Part shown: in pieces, positions 7,531-15,524 of the stretch
Layout of the letters: every line of letters starts with the position of its first letter
Position numbering within the stretch: the first letter of the stretch is position 1
Assembly (NCBI GenBank): GCA_047611425.1
Contig: JBLFWJ010000031.1
Span: 1 to 23,298, forward strand
Direction of reading: 5' to 3'
Source of the DNA: JBLFWJ01 sp047611425
GTDB lineage: Bacteria; Bacteroidota; Bacteroidia; UBA10329
Length of the DNA: 23,298 nucleotides
Position numbers and translations under genes: made by a program
The notes under the pieces: generated by a model
The model's database searches: none
Seen by the model: only the letters and a program-made list of their open reading frames with translations
Told to the model about the DNA's origin: nothing

Positions 7531-8457
7531 TTACAATCCGTCCATTAAAGCCAATAGACCAGCTTCTGTAGTTTCCACCATGGTAACATCAACCTGCTGA
7601 CCAGCAGCAATGTCGAATTCTGATAAGTGGTAGAACATCGTTCCAGCGGAGTTCATGGCAAAGCAAACCGACTTAACATGCGCCCCAATTGGCACATTTC
7701 CAGACTCCACACCATCTACCTGCATTACAGACTCTAAGTCCGTGAAGTAGAGAAACTTCATCACCCCAGTTAAATTATCATCTGTTGAGATATAGGAAAC
7801 CGTAGTAACGGCCGATGGGTCGTAATCGGCAAAGTAGTCACAGTTAATCCAGCCCATCACAGGAACCAACAGGTTGTAAAATGCGACTGTGTCCATCGTT
7901 ACCGATTCCAGTGCATCCACATTGGGACTAATGCTTATGGCCGATGGATTGTCGTGCCAGAGTACCATTGCTCCATCTACTTCTCCAAAGAACATTCCCA
8001 TGGCTGGATCCTGATTCTGTGTCGGTGCCTTGGCTCTGTAAACCTTATTCGGCTTTAAAACCAATTCAACGCCATCTTTGAATGCTCGAACTCGAATTTC
8101 CCCACCCGTTGTCAGAAGTTGACCATTGGAAATGGTTGGCAATTGATAGAGCATCATGTCTCCAGGTTGATAAACTTCAATCAGTTTAATGATGATAGGG
8201 TAGGAGACATCTCCACCTCCCGGAAACATGAAAATGGAACTATCCATGTAGAGGTGCGTGCCTTGATTGCCAATTATAGGCCCGCTGCCACCCGTATCCA
8301 ACACAAACTCCTGCTCTTCGGGCTTGTTGTCATTCATCCACTCGTAAGGTTCTTCATACTCATTTTGGGCAATCCGTTGCTTAGAGCAATCGGTAAAAAC
8401 CAAAGCAGTAAACAATAGAATGATTGTAGCAGGAATTAGGGTTTGGGTCAATTTCAT
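7531..8457 (-). CDS. Probable secreted/lipoprotein of unknown function
   Basis: 308 residues from ATG 8455-8457; an in-frame TTG six codons upstream abuts the previous stop and is less likely. The N-terminus is a hydrophobic signal (LIPATIILLFTALVFTDC) with Cys24, but the residue before the Cys is Asp rather than the usual Gly, Ala or Ser. Lipidation is therefore uncertain. Residues ~75-150 (GTHLYMDSSIFMFPGGG, VIEVYQPGDMMLYQLP-type strands with I for V, and LTTGGEIRVRAFKDGVEL) resemble a beta-sandwich motif, perhaps ZU5-like, that I recall from other Bacteroidota exported proteins. That comparison is from memory and tentative. It is the second gene after a barrel protein (18 nt gap), suggesting a shared envelope role. 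No enzymatic motif is seen. Confidence 0.7.
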   Translation of the reverse strand: MKLTQTLIPATIILLFTALVFTDCSKQRIAQNEYEEPYEWMNDNKPEEQEFVLDTGGSGPIIGNQGTHLYMDSSIFMFPGGGDVSYPIIIKLIEVYQPGDMMLYQLPTISNGQLLTTGGEIRVRAFKDGVELVLKPNKVYRAKAPTQNQDPAMGMFFGEVDGAMVLWHDNPSAISISPNVDALESVTMDTVAFYNLLVPVMGWINCDYFADYDPSAVTTVSYISTDDNLTGVMKFLYFTDLESVMQVDGVESGNVPIGAHVKSVCFAMNSAGTMFYHLSEFDIAAGQQVDVTMVETTEAGLLALMDGL

Positions 8458-8475
8458 TTTGGTCAAGTTTGTCAA

Positions 8476-8985
8476 TTACATATACGCGGGGCAGTCGTAG
8501 CGGTTGCGTCCTTTAAAGTTAGGAAAGTACATGATGCCAATATGAATGGCGCCTTCCAAGTACATTGGATTGTATCTAAATTCAAGGAACGGACGCCACT
8601 TTTTATCTAAGAAAACGGCACCTCCGCCAACCTCTGTAATGACATCCAACGGCTTTGCTTTATCAAAATTGCTTTCAGCAAAATTTGGCCAATAGTTTAC
8701 GCTTCCGCCAGCCAAAGCATAAGGCCTCACGATGGGATGATAGAAAGGCGCGTAGTGCAACTCGAGGCCACCAATTACCTCATGCACTTGATTAAAACTT
8801 GGATAGTATTGGCCTTGAATGAGTAATGAAAGCGGCTTGAAGATGAACCACTGTGCTCGGGCGCCAAATCCCCAACCTTCCGATTGAATATTGTAGGAAC
8901 CACTAACACCAAACCCAATATCTACTTGAGCAGAAGTGGAATTGAAAACCAACAGAAAAAGGAAGCTGAGCCAAACGTTTTTCAA
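8476..8985 (-). CDS. Small outer-membrane beta-barrel protein, TTG start
   Basis: 169 residues. The signal peptide begins at a TTG codon (8983-8985): KNVWLSFLFLLVFNSTSA, then Q as the likely mature N-terminus. No in-frame ATG exists near the N-terminus, so TTG initiation is the simplest reading. The mature part alternates hydrophobic and polar residues with aromatic strand ends (VDIGFGVSGSYNI, LSLLIQGQYYPS, GGLELHYAPF, PFLEFRYNPMY, HIGIMYFPNF), as in 8-stranded OmpX/porin-like barrels. The function is unknown. It is the first gene of a likely pair with the downstream exported protein. Confidence 0.7.
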   Translation of the reverse strand: MKNVWLSFLFLLVFNSTSAQVDIGFGVSGSYNIQSEGWGFGARAQWFIFKPLSLLIQGQYYPSFNQVHEVIGGLELHYAPFYHPIVRPYALAGGSVNYWPNFAESNFDKAKPLDVITEVGGGAVFLDKKWRPFLEFRYNPMYLEGAIHIGIMYFPNFKGRNRYDCPAYM

Positions 8986-9179
8986 GATTATAAATATACT
9001 GTTGAGGATTGAAGCGTGTTTGCTAAAAGTCTAGAATTCTGCTATCCTGTCAGGTCTTTACTGCAGGTTTTCCGCCATTCTCTGAACACTTGTCAGGCTT
9101 TCCGCAATGGCATGGGCATTGACATCCAAGAATCCACAAGAACTAATACCTAGATTCTAACAGCTAATAGCTCAAGAAA

Positions 9180-11108
9180 ATGGCAACTGAAACTGCAGAC
9201 AAAACAAAAAAAGGGACGATTAATGTTTCTACGGAGAACATCTTCCCAATCATCAAGAAATTCCTTTACTCAGACCACGAGATCTTTTTACGGGAATTGG
9301 TAGCCAACGCTACGGACGCAACTCAAAAACTAAAAACCCTAAGTGGGATTGATAAGTTTAAAGGTGAACTTGGAGAATTAATAGTAACCATCGAACTTGA
9401 CGAAAAAGCAGGTACGCTTACGATTAAGGACAACGGAATCGGAATGACTTCCGAGGAGGTTGACAAGTACATCAACGACATTGCGTTTTCTGGCGCAGAG
9501 GAATTCGTAAACAAATACAAGGACAAGTCGGAGGCGATTATCGGCCACTTCGGTCTTGGTTTCTATTCTTCTTTCATGGTGGCAAAAGAGGTGGAGATTA
9601 TCACCAAAAGCTACATGAAGAGCAAGAAGGCTGCGCATTGGACTTGTGACGGTAGCCCGAATTATACACTGACTGAACACGACAAGAAGGAGCGCGGAAC
9701 GGAGATTATTCTTCACATTGCTGATGACAGCAAGGAGTTCTTGCAGCAAGCTAGAATCCAAGGGGTTTTGGACAAGTACTGTAAGTTCTTGCCAGTTCAA
9801 ATTCAGTTCGGAACTAAGACGAGAACTGAGTACGCAAAGCGTGACGACAAAGGCGAGAAAATAGGGGAGGACGTTGAGATAGTTGAAGACAACATCATCA
9901 ACAATCCAACTCCAGCTTGGACAAAAAGCCCAGGCGACTTGTCAGAAGCAGATTACAACGGGTTCTATCGTGAACTATATCCGTCTTCTTATGACGAGCC
10001 GTTGTTCAACATCCATTTGAATGTTGACTACCCGTTCAATCTTACTGGTATCCTTTACTTCCCGAAGATTAAGGACAATATTCAGGTTCAGAAGGACAAA
10101 ATTCAACTCTACAGCAATCAAGTATTCATTACGGATAATGTAGAGAACATCGTTCCTGAATTCTTGACGCTACTTCATGGTGTGATTGACTCACCGGACA
10201 TTCCTTTGAATGTTTCGAGAAGCTATCTTCAGAGTGATCACAACGTTCAAAAGATCAGTAACCATATTAGTAAGAAGGTGAGTGACAAGCTTGCCGAACT
10301 CTTCAAAACTAACCGTGAGGATTTTGAAGCGAAGTGGGATGACATCAAGATTTTCATTCAGTATGGTATGCTTAGCGATGAGAAGTTCAACGAGCGTGCT
10401 ACCAAGTATTGGTTGTTTAAGAACACGGACGGCAAGTACTTCACAATGGATGAGTACAAGGCGCACATCGAGGCTGGCCAAAAGGATAAAGACGACAAGT
10501 TGGTTTATCTCTATACCAACGATGAAGAGGCGCAGCACAACTACATTGATTCAGCTACAGAAAAGGGCTACGATGTATTGGTGATGGACAGTCCGTTGGA
10601 TTCTCACTTTGTGAATCAGTTGGAGCAGAAGCTTGAGAACAGTTCGTTTGCGCGTGTTGATGCCGATACGATTGACAAATTGATCAAGAAGGATGAAGAA
10701 GCACCGAGCAAGCTAAGCGATGAGGAGAAGGAGAAGCTGAAGCCGATTTTCGAAGCGCAAGTTGGTGCGGAAGAAGGAAAGCCTGGTAAGTACACGGTTC
10801 AGTTTGAGAACCTGAGTGAGACGGATATGCCAGTGGTTATCACCCAGCCTGAGTTCATGCGTAGAATGAACGACATGCAGAAAATGAATGGTGGCGGTAA
10901 CAATCCGATGATGGCAATGGGCGGAATGGAGATGTTCAACTTGGTTGTAAACGCAAACCACCCAAAGGTTGGCGAGATTCTAAAAAGTAAGGGCGACAAT
11001 AAGGAGAAGAAAGCCAAACAATTGTGCGATCTCGCTTTATTGAGTCAAGGCCTTCTGAAAGGAAAAGAACTAAGCGCATTCTTGAAGCGAAGTGTGGATA
11101 TGATTTAA
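9180..11108 (+). CDS. htpG: Molecular chaperone HtpG (Hsp90)
   Basis: 642 residues with the three Hsp90 domains. In the GHKL ATPase domain, FLRELVANATDA (36-47) holds the catalytic Glu39 and Asn43, DNGIGMT is at 84-90 and GHFGLGFYSSFMVA at 122-135. The middle domain carries GVIDSPDIPLNVSRSYLQ with the conserved Arg that contacts ATP phosphate. The C-terminal dimerisation part includes the Met/Gly-rich stretch NGGGNNPMMAMGGMEMF (also seen, as I recall, in Bacteroidota homologues) and lacks the eukaryotic MEEVD tail. It is a cytosolic ATP-dependent chaperone dimer remodelling client proteins. Flanked by opposite-strand genes upstream and a strong terminator downstream, it appears monocistronic. 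I did not find a clear promoter match in the 194 nt upstream. Confidence 0.97.
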   Translation: MATETADKTKKGTINVSTENIFPIIKKFLYSDHEIFLRELVANATDATQKLKTLSGIDKFKGELGELIVTIELDEKAGTLTIKDNGIGMTSEEVDKYINDIAFSGAEEFVNKYKDKSEAIIGHFGLGFYSSFMVAKEVEIITKSYMKSKKAAHWTCDGSPNYTLTEHDKKERGTEIILHIADDSKEFLQQARIQGVLDKYCKFLPVQIQFGTKTRTEYAKRDDKGEKIGEDVEIVEDNIINNPTPAWTKSPGDLSEADYNGFYRELYPSSYDEPLFNIHLNVDYPFNLTGILYFPKIKDNIQVQKDKIQLYSNQVFITDNVENIVPEFLTLLHGVIDSPDIPLNVSRSYLQSDHNVQKISNHISKKVSDKLAELFKTNREDFEAKWDDIKIFIQYGMLSDEKFNERATKYWLFKNTDGKYFTMDEYKAHIEAGQKDKDDKLVYLYTNDEEAQHNYIDSATEKGYDVLVMDSPLDSHFVNQLEQKLENSSFARVDADTIDKLIKKDEEAPSKLSDEEKEKLKPIFEAQVGAEEGKPGKYTVQFENLSETDMPVVITQPEFMRRMNDMQKMNGGGNNPMMAMGGMEMFNLVVNANHPKVGEILKSKGDNKEKKAKQLCDLALLSQGLLKGKELSAFLKRSVDMI

Positions 11109-11171
11109 AGTTGACTGAGGAGTCATACTGAGCTTGTCGAAGTGCGCTTAAGTTCAACAAATGCTAATGAT

Positions 11172-11207
11172 AAAAGCCCCATTCGGATTTCCGAACGGGG
11201 CTTTTTT
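11172..11207 (+). terminator. Rho-independent terminator of htpG
   Basis: Stem AAAAGCCCCATTCGG (11172-11186) pairs with CCGAACGGGGCTTTT (11191-11205) across a 4-nt loop with a single A-C mismatch, and is followed by a T-run to 11207. The A-run on the left side could also give weak termination on the minus strand. Confidence 0.9.
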
Positions 11208-11326
11208 GTGTTGTCTGAATCTGGTTATAACTTCATTGCTTCATTGGAATGAAAAGAACCCATTAGCGTTGAGGAATCGCGCGTTCTAATTATCAACTCA
11301 CCATCGATTTACAATGTCACACTTCA

Positions 11327-11623
11327 CTTCAGAAGATTCGAGAACACATTATTTCCGATCCAAAAGGATTTGAGAAGGGGGTAAACGGAAAGGACTTTAA
11401 AAAGAACTTTGGCGAGATAAGATGGGAGAAGAACAAGCGTTTGCCATCGCAGGAGATGATGGCCGCAGCTTTAGAAAACCCGATTATCTTCAACAAGCAA
11501 TTCTACTTTTATGCAGCGTTGAAGCCAGATGAGTTGCTAAAGAAAGGCTTCAGCGAAAAGTTGTTTAAGGTTTATGACACCAGCGAAGAAGTACGGGACT
11601 ATTTGACTAATGCAGTTAGCTAG
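11327..11623 (+). pseudogene. Truncated C-terminal remnant, possibly DUF2461-like
   Basis: The frame reads LQKIREHIISDPKGF, then GKDFKKNFGEIRWEKNKRLP, ENPIIFNKQFYFYAALKPDE and SEEVRDYLTNAVS to a TAG. This resembles the C-terminal half of DUF2461 family proteins (normally ~220 residues), though I recognise it from pattern only. No ATG lies in frame before the conserved part: upstream codons are open only back to 11273, where TGA (11270) and TAG (11264) stop the frame. The missing N-terminal ~110 residues cannot fit between here and the htpG terminator. A short protein from TTG 11441 is possible but would lack half the domain. It ends in a 4-nt tail-to-tail overlap with the Crp-family gene. Confidence 0.5.
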
Positions 11624-12288
11624 TCGAGTGTTAAATCAACTATTCGAATTCTGTTTCTACCAAGTTCGATCATGCCCTTCTTTTCCATAGACTTAAGAAG
11701 TCGCGAAATCACTTCGCGGGAAGTGTGCAAATCCGTGGCGATGTCTTGATGGCTGATTCCAAGCTCCTGTAAGTCACTCATTTCTAACTTCTTGCCTAAA
11801 TAGGATACCAATCGCTCGTCCATTCTATGAAAGGCGATTGAATCCATTGTATTTAACAATTCCTCAAAGCGAGCTCGGTAGGTTCCCATTACGAATTGGC
11901 GCCAGTCGGGAAACTTCATCCATTCCTCCATAAACTTTACAGGAATTTGAATCATTCGAACCGCCTCGTTTGTAACGGCTCTAATCGAGCTCATTTCGTT
12001 CGTCATGCAACACGTTAGGGAGACAGCACAAGTTTCGCCAGACTTGAGGTAATATAGAAGGATCTCGTTGCCATCATCGTCCTCCCTCAGCACCTTAATA
12101 GAGCCATCCAAGAGAATTGGAACCGATCGGATTGTGCTGCCCACTTCCATTAATGTCTCGCCCTTTTCAAGTTCGATTAGTCTACCATTCTCTGAAATGG
12201 ATTCTCTCAATACAACACTCGATATTTGAGGAAGGTATTCAAGAATGATCCTGCCAAGCTCATCTTTTTGAATGACGGTTTTTCCCAT
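11620..12288 (-). CDS. Crp/Fnr-family transcriptional regulator
   Basis: 222 residues. The N-terminal cyclic-nucleotide-binding-type beta-roll (~30-120) includes ELEKGETLMEVGS, VPILLDGSIKVLREDDDG and YYLKSGETCAVSLTCCM. The C-terminal winged helix carries ISHQDIATDLHTSREVISRL, with the recognition helix TSREVISRLLKSMEKKGMI. The roll lacks an evident cAMP phosphate-binding RxS cassette, and no four-Cys FeS pattern typical of FNR is present, so the signal is unknown; a Cys-Cys pair sits at TCCMT. The gene is divergent from susC across 120 bp with inverted repeats, making local regulation of the sus cluster or of itself plausible (inference). ATG at 12286-12288. Confidence 0.9.
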   Translation of the reverse strand: MGKTVIQKDELGRIILEYLPQISSVVLRESISENGRLIELEKGETLMEVGSTIRSVPILLDGSIKVLREDDDGNEILLYYLKSGETCAVSLTCCMTNEMSSIRAVTNEAVRMIQIPVKFMEEWMKFPDWRQFVMGTYRARFEELLNTMDSIAFHRMDERLVSYLGKKLEMSDLQELGISHQDIATDLHTSREVISRLLKSMEKKGMIELGRNRIRIVDLTLD

Positions 12289-12293
12289 ATCTA

Positions 12294-12301
12294 CAAAGTT
12301 A
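12294..12301 (-). promoter_or_regulatory. Candidate -7 box of the Crp-family gene
   Basis: The minus strand reads TAACTTTG, an exact match to TAnnTTTG, ending only 5 nt before the ATG. If used, transcription would begin at or next to the start codon. The -33 side offers only TTC at 22 nt spacing, so support is limited. Confidence 0.35.
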
Positions 12302-12341
12302 AGACCTTGTACCTAATTAAGCGGAACTGAATAGTAATTTC

Positions 12342-12375
12342 AAGTGTTCAGATGCACTTAGTGTCATTTTCACAC
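12342..12375. promoter_or_regulatory. Tandem inverted repeats in the crp-family/susC intergenic region (candidate operators)
   Basis: AAGTG (12342-12346) / CACTT (12355-12359) with 8 nt between, and GTGT (12361-12364) / ACAC (12372-12375) with 7 nt between. They lie side by side between two divergent genes, one of which encodes a dimeric Crp-family regulator that would recognise such dyads. Neither is a canonical Crp site (TGTGA-N6-TCACA). Confidence 0.3.
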
Positions 12376-12381
12376 TTTGCT

Positions 12382-12389
12382 TATATTTA
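12382..12389 (+). promoter_or_regulatory. Candidate -7 box of the sus cluster
   Basis: TATATTTA matches TAnnTTTG except for the last base and lies 19 nt before the susC ATG. The GTGT/ACAC dyad would sit between this box and the -33 position, where a regulator could block or recruit polymerase. Confidence 0.3.
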
Positions 12390-12408
12390 GAGGCTCTAAG
12401 AGATTTTA

Positions 12409-15400
12409 ATGCAAAAAATTCTATCATTCTTAATTGCTGTTTTGATGTATTCCAGTGCTACAGCACAGGATGCAACACTTACCGGAATTCTAATTGATAA
12501 GGATGATCTGCCGATAATTGGCGCCACCGTTATTCTTGAGGGTACTTCAATTGGTAGTGCAACCGATTTGGATGGAAAGTACATTATCAAAGGAATTCCT
12601 GTAGGAGAGGCTAACGTGAAATTCTCATTCATTGGGCTTAAATCTCAAGTACATCCATTCACATTTATAGCAGGGAAAACAATCACGCATAGCCTTCAGT
12701 TATTGGAGGATCGATTATTACTAGATCAAGTTGTGGTTGTAGGATACGGAACGACTTTGAAAAGAGACGTAGCTGGATCCATCTCATCTATAAGCGTTAA
12801 GGAGATTGAAAAATCACCACAGACAAGTATCGATCAAACCTTACAAGGTCAAGCTGCCGGTGTCTCGGTTACCTCACAGAATGGTATTGCTGGATCTGCG
12901 GTTAAAATCAACATCCGTGGTACCAACTCGATTGCTGCGGGATCTCAACCTTTGGTTGTTGTAGATGGAATTCCTATCACAACTGGAAGTTTTGATCCAG
13001 GTAACTTGGGGTCTGGAAGCAACGTGCTTTCCGACATCAACCCAAATGATATTGAGTCGATTGACATATTGAAGGATGCTGCAGCAACAGCGATTTACGG
13101 ATCGCGTGGTGCAAATGGAGTTGTGTTGATTACCACCAAAAAAGGCAAGGCTGGAAAAGCGAGCATCAATGTGGGCTATAAGTATGGTATTGTTAACGAG
13201 ACCAACAGAATGGATTTCCTTTCTGCCCAAGAACATTTGGCGTTACGAAACCAAGCAAGGATCGATGCTGGCTTGGATCCAGAAGCCGAAGGGGCAAGTG
13301 TGGGTGGTGGATTGACCAGAAGAGAGGCCGATTCTATTGCTGGAAGCGGTGGTTCGGATTGGGTAGATCGAATGTTGCGAACGGGAGAAATTCATGAAGT
13401 GACTTTGTCTGTTGCCGGTGGATCAGAAACGACCAAATACTACGTTGGTGGTTCATACTATCACCAAGATGGTTTTCTAGCTGGAAACACCTACGACAGG
13501 ATGAATGCTCGGGTAAACCTTGATAATAATGTAGGTAAGATTTTGCGAGTTGGAAGCAACATGGGGCTTACCTACACGAAGAACGATCGGGTAAGAACTG
13601 GTGAAGCTGGAGGCTTGGGTGCAGCTCAACTTCTATTGCCATACATTCCTGTTGAGGATCAGAATGGTGCGTATTACCAAGATGTTTTCAATCCCGTTTG
13701 GGCGTTGGAGAATCAGTCTTTTGTGGCGAATAACATTAGAACGATTGCTTCACTCTATGCCGATGTTAACCTGCACAAGAACTTGGTCTTTCACTCAGAT
13801 TTTGGCATCGACTTCCTAAACATTCAGGAGGATGAATTCAATTATCGGAATGTGAATGACCCGGCCAGTACTTCTTCTGCCTGGGATCGAACAACTCGCG
13901 TTATCAACTGGACGAATAGCAATTACCTGACTTACAGCAACACTTGGAAGGAGATCCACTACTTCAAAGGGATGGTAGGACAGTCATCGCAACGCAGCAA
14001 AACCACTGGGTTTGGCCTTACAGGGTACGACTTTCCAAATGATTACTTGACAAACCCATCGGATGCACCAGCTGAAAACCAAAGCGGTTACAGCTACGAG
14101 CAAGCTCAATCACTGCTTTCGTACTTCGCCCGTTTCAATTACAAATTGAACAACAAATACCTCTTTAATGTGAGTTTGAGGGGTGATGGAAGTTCTAAGT
14201 TCGGTCCAAACAACAAGTGGGGATTCTTCCCCGCAGGATCTGTTGGCTGGGTAATAAGTGATGAGAATTTCATGAAAGGAAGCAAGGCCGTTCCTTACTT
14301 AAAGCTGAGCGCCAGTTATGGTCTCTCTGGAAACGACCAGATTCCGAATTATGCCTTTCAAGCCTTGTACGCTACAGGATTTGACTATGCTGATACTTCT
14401 GGTATTCAGCCAACACAATTGGCCAATCCAGAATTACGTTGGGAAAAGTCGGAGCAGTTGGATGTGAATCTTGATTATGCTTTTGCCAACAGCAGAATCT
14501 TTGGCTCACTCACATATTACCAGAAGAAATCTTCCGACTTATTGCTTTTCCTTTCGTTGCCGACTTCATCAGGGTACAGCGGTGTTTGGCAAAACGTTGG
14601 TGCAGTTCAAAATTGGGGAATTGAATTCAGCCTAACCACGAAAAACATCAACAAGAAGTTTAAGTGGCAAACCAGCTTGAATTTGGCAATGAACCGAAAC
14701 ACAGTTTTGGATGCAGCGGGTCTTCCTCCAGATGCTTTTGAAAGTGGTCAGCCTGGAGAGGGACGAGTTATTGAAGGCTATTCAGTTGGACAATCATTCT
14801 TGGTCGAATTTGCGGGTGTTCAGGCTCAAGATGGGCAGATTGGTAAATTCGATATTAATGGTGATCCAGTGCTGAATGGAAGTGGCAACCAAGTAATGAT
14901 TGATGTGGATGGCGGTACCGAGTTGTTTCACGATATCAACGGAAACGTGATGACATTCAATGACCCAACTGGAGGCGACTTTTACGGATTACACAGAAAG
15001 CCAATGGGCAGTCCGTTGCCTTTGTTCTACGGTGGCATCACGAACACCTTGTCGTTTGCTGGGGTAGAGCTGTCCTTCCTGTTTAGTGGGTCTTACGGCA
15101 ATACTATATATGATGATGCTGCTAAAACCCAAGTTGGCTCTTGGCAGAATAACGCCCAACGTAGAGAAATCTTGGATGCATGGTCGCCAACCAATACCAA
15201 CACCGATGTTCCTGGCTTGAACAATTACACAGCAGTCAATTCATCCCGCTTTTTGTATGATGCATCCTACATCCGATTAAGATCCATCACGCTTGCATAT
15301 GACATCCCGAAAAAAGCATTGGAGAAGATAAAGCTGAGCAAGTTTAGAATCTACGTTCAAGGCGGAAACCTTTGGACGTTCACAAATTTCCCTGGTTGGG

Positions 15401-15522
15401 ATCCTGAAGTACTAAGAAATGTAGACCCGAATTCGCAGGCAGGAAATGTCTCGTTTGCCGGGCCATATCTCGGAACACCGCAGGCTAAAACAATCAGTTT
15501 CGGATTTCAAATTGGTATTTGA
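12409..15522 (+). CDS. susC: SusC/RagA-family TonB-dependent outer-membrane transporter
   Basis: 1037 residues. Signal peptide MQKILSFLIAVLMYSSATAQ, then a CarboxypepD_reg-like domain (~21-105, GILIDKDDLPIIGATVILEG). DQVVVVGYG (106-114) is the SusC-type motif ahead of the plug. The plug (~115-240) includes SIDQTLQGQAAGVSV, INIRGTNSI, PLVVVDGIPI and AAATAIYGSRGANGVVLITT. The rest is a 22-strand barrel ending KTISFGFQIGI with a terminal hydrophobic residue. It imports oligosaccharides bound by SusD across the outer membrane, energised by TonB-ExbBD. The ATG of susD lies 2 nt beyond its stop. The neighbouring SusA-like enzyme points to starch or maltodextrin as substrate, though the SusC sequence itself does not prove this. 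Confidence 0.95.
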   Translation: MQKILSFLIAVLMYSSATAQDATLTGILIDKDDLPIIGATVILEGTSIGSATDLDGKYIIKGIPVGEANVKFSFIGLKSQVHPFTFIAGKTITHSLQLLEDRLLLDQVVVVGYGTTLKRDVAGSISSISVKEIEKSPQTSIDQTLQGQAAGVSVTSQNGIAGSAVKINIRGTNSIAAGSQPLVVVDGIPITTGSFDPGNLGSGSNVLSDINPNDIESIDILKDAAATAIYGSRGANGVVLITTKKGKAGKASINVGYKYGIVNETNRMDFLSAQEHLALRNQARIDAGLDPEAEGASVGGGLTRREADSIAGSGGSDWVDRMLRTGEIHEVTLSVAGGSETTKYYVGGSYYHQDGFLAGNTYDRMNARVNLDNNVGKILRVGSNMGLTYTKNDRVRTGEAGGLGAAQLLLPYIPVEDQNGAYYQDVFNPVWALENQSFVANNIRTIASLYADVNLHKNLVFHSDFGIDFLNIQEDEFNYRNVNDPASTSSAWDRTTRVINWTNSNYLTYSNTWKEIHYFKGMVGQSSQRSKTTGFGLTGYDFPNDYLTNPSDAPAENQSGYSYEQAQSLLSYFARFNYKLNNKYLFNVSLRGDGSSKFGPNNKWGFFPAGSVGWVISDENFMKGSKAVPYLKLSASYGLSGNDQIPNYAFQALYATGFDYADTSGIQPTQLANPELRWEKSEQLDVNLDYAFANSRIFGSLTYYQKKSSDLLLFLSLPTSSGYSGVWQNVGAVQNWGIEFSLTTKNINKKFKWQTSLNLAMNRNTVLDAAGLPPDAFESGQPGEGRVIEGYSVGQSFLVEFAGVQAQDGQIGKFDINGDPVLNGSGNQVMIDVDGGTELFHDINGNVMTFNDPTGGDFYGLHRKPMGSPLPLFYGGITNTLSFAGVELSFLFSGSYGNTIYDDAAKTQVGSWQNNAQRREILDAWSPTNTNTDVPGLNNYTAVNSSRFLYDASYIRLRSITLAYDIPKKALEKIKLSKFRIYVQGGNLWTFTNFPGWDPEVLRNVDPNSQAGNVSFAGPYLGTPQAKTISFGFQIGI

Positions 15523-15524
15523 TC

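Noticed and set aside
9048..9110. Imperfect direct repeats (TGTCAGGTCTTT / TGTCAGGCTTT and AGGTTTTCCGCCAT / AGGCTTTCCGCAAT)
   Set aside because: Short and diverged, upstream of htpG with no dyad or spacing pattern. Could be chance or an old duplication.
11314..11373. ATG-initiated frame MSHFTSEDSR at the edge of the remnant gene
   Set aside because: It ends after 19 codons and is in a different frame from the conserved segment.
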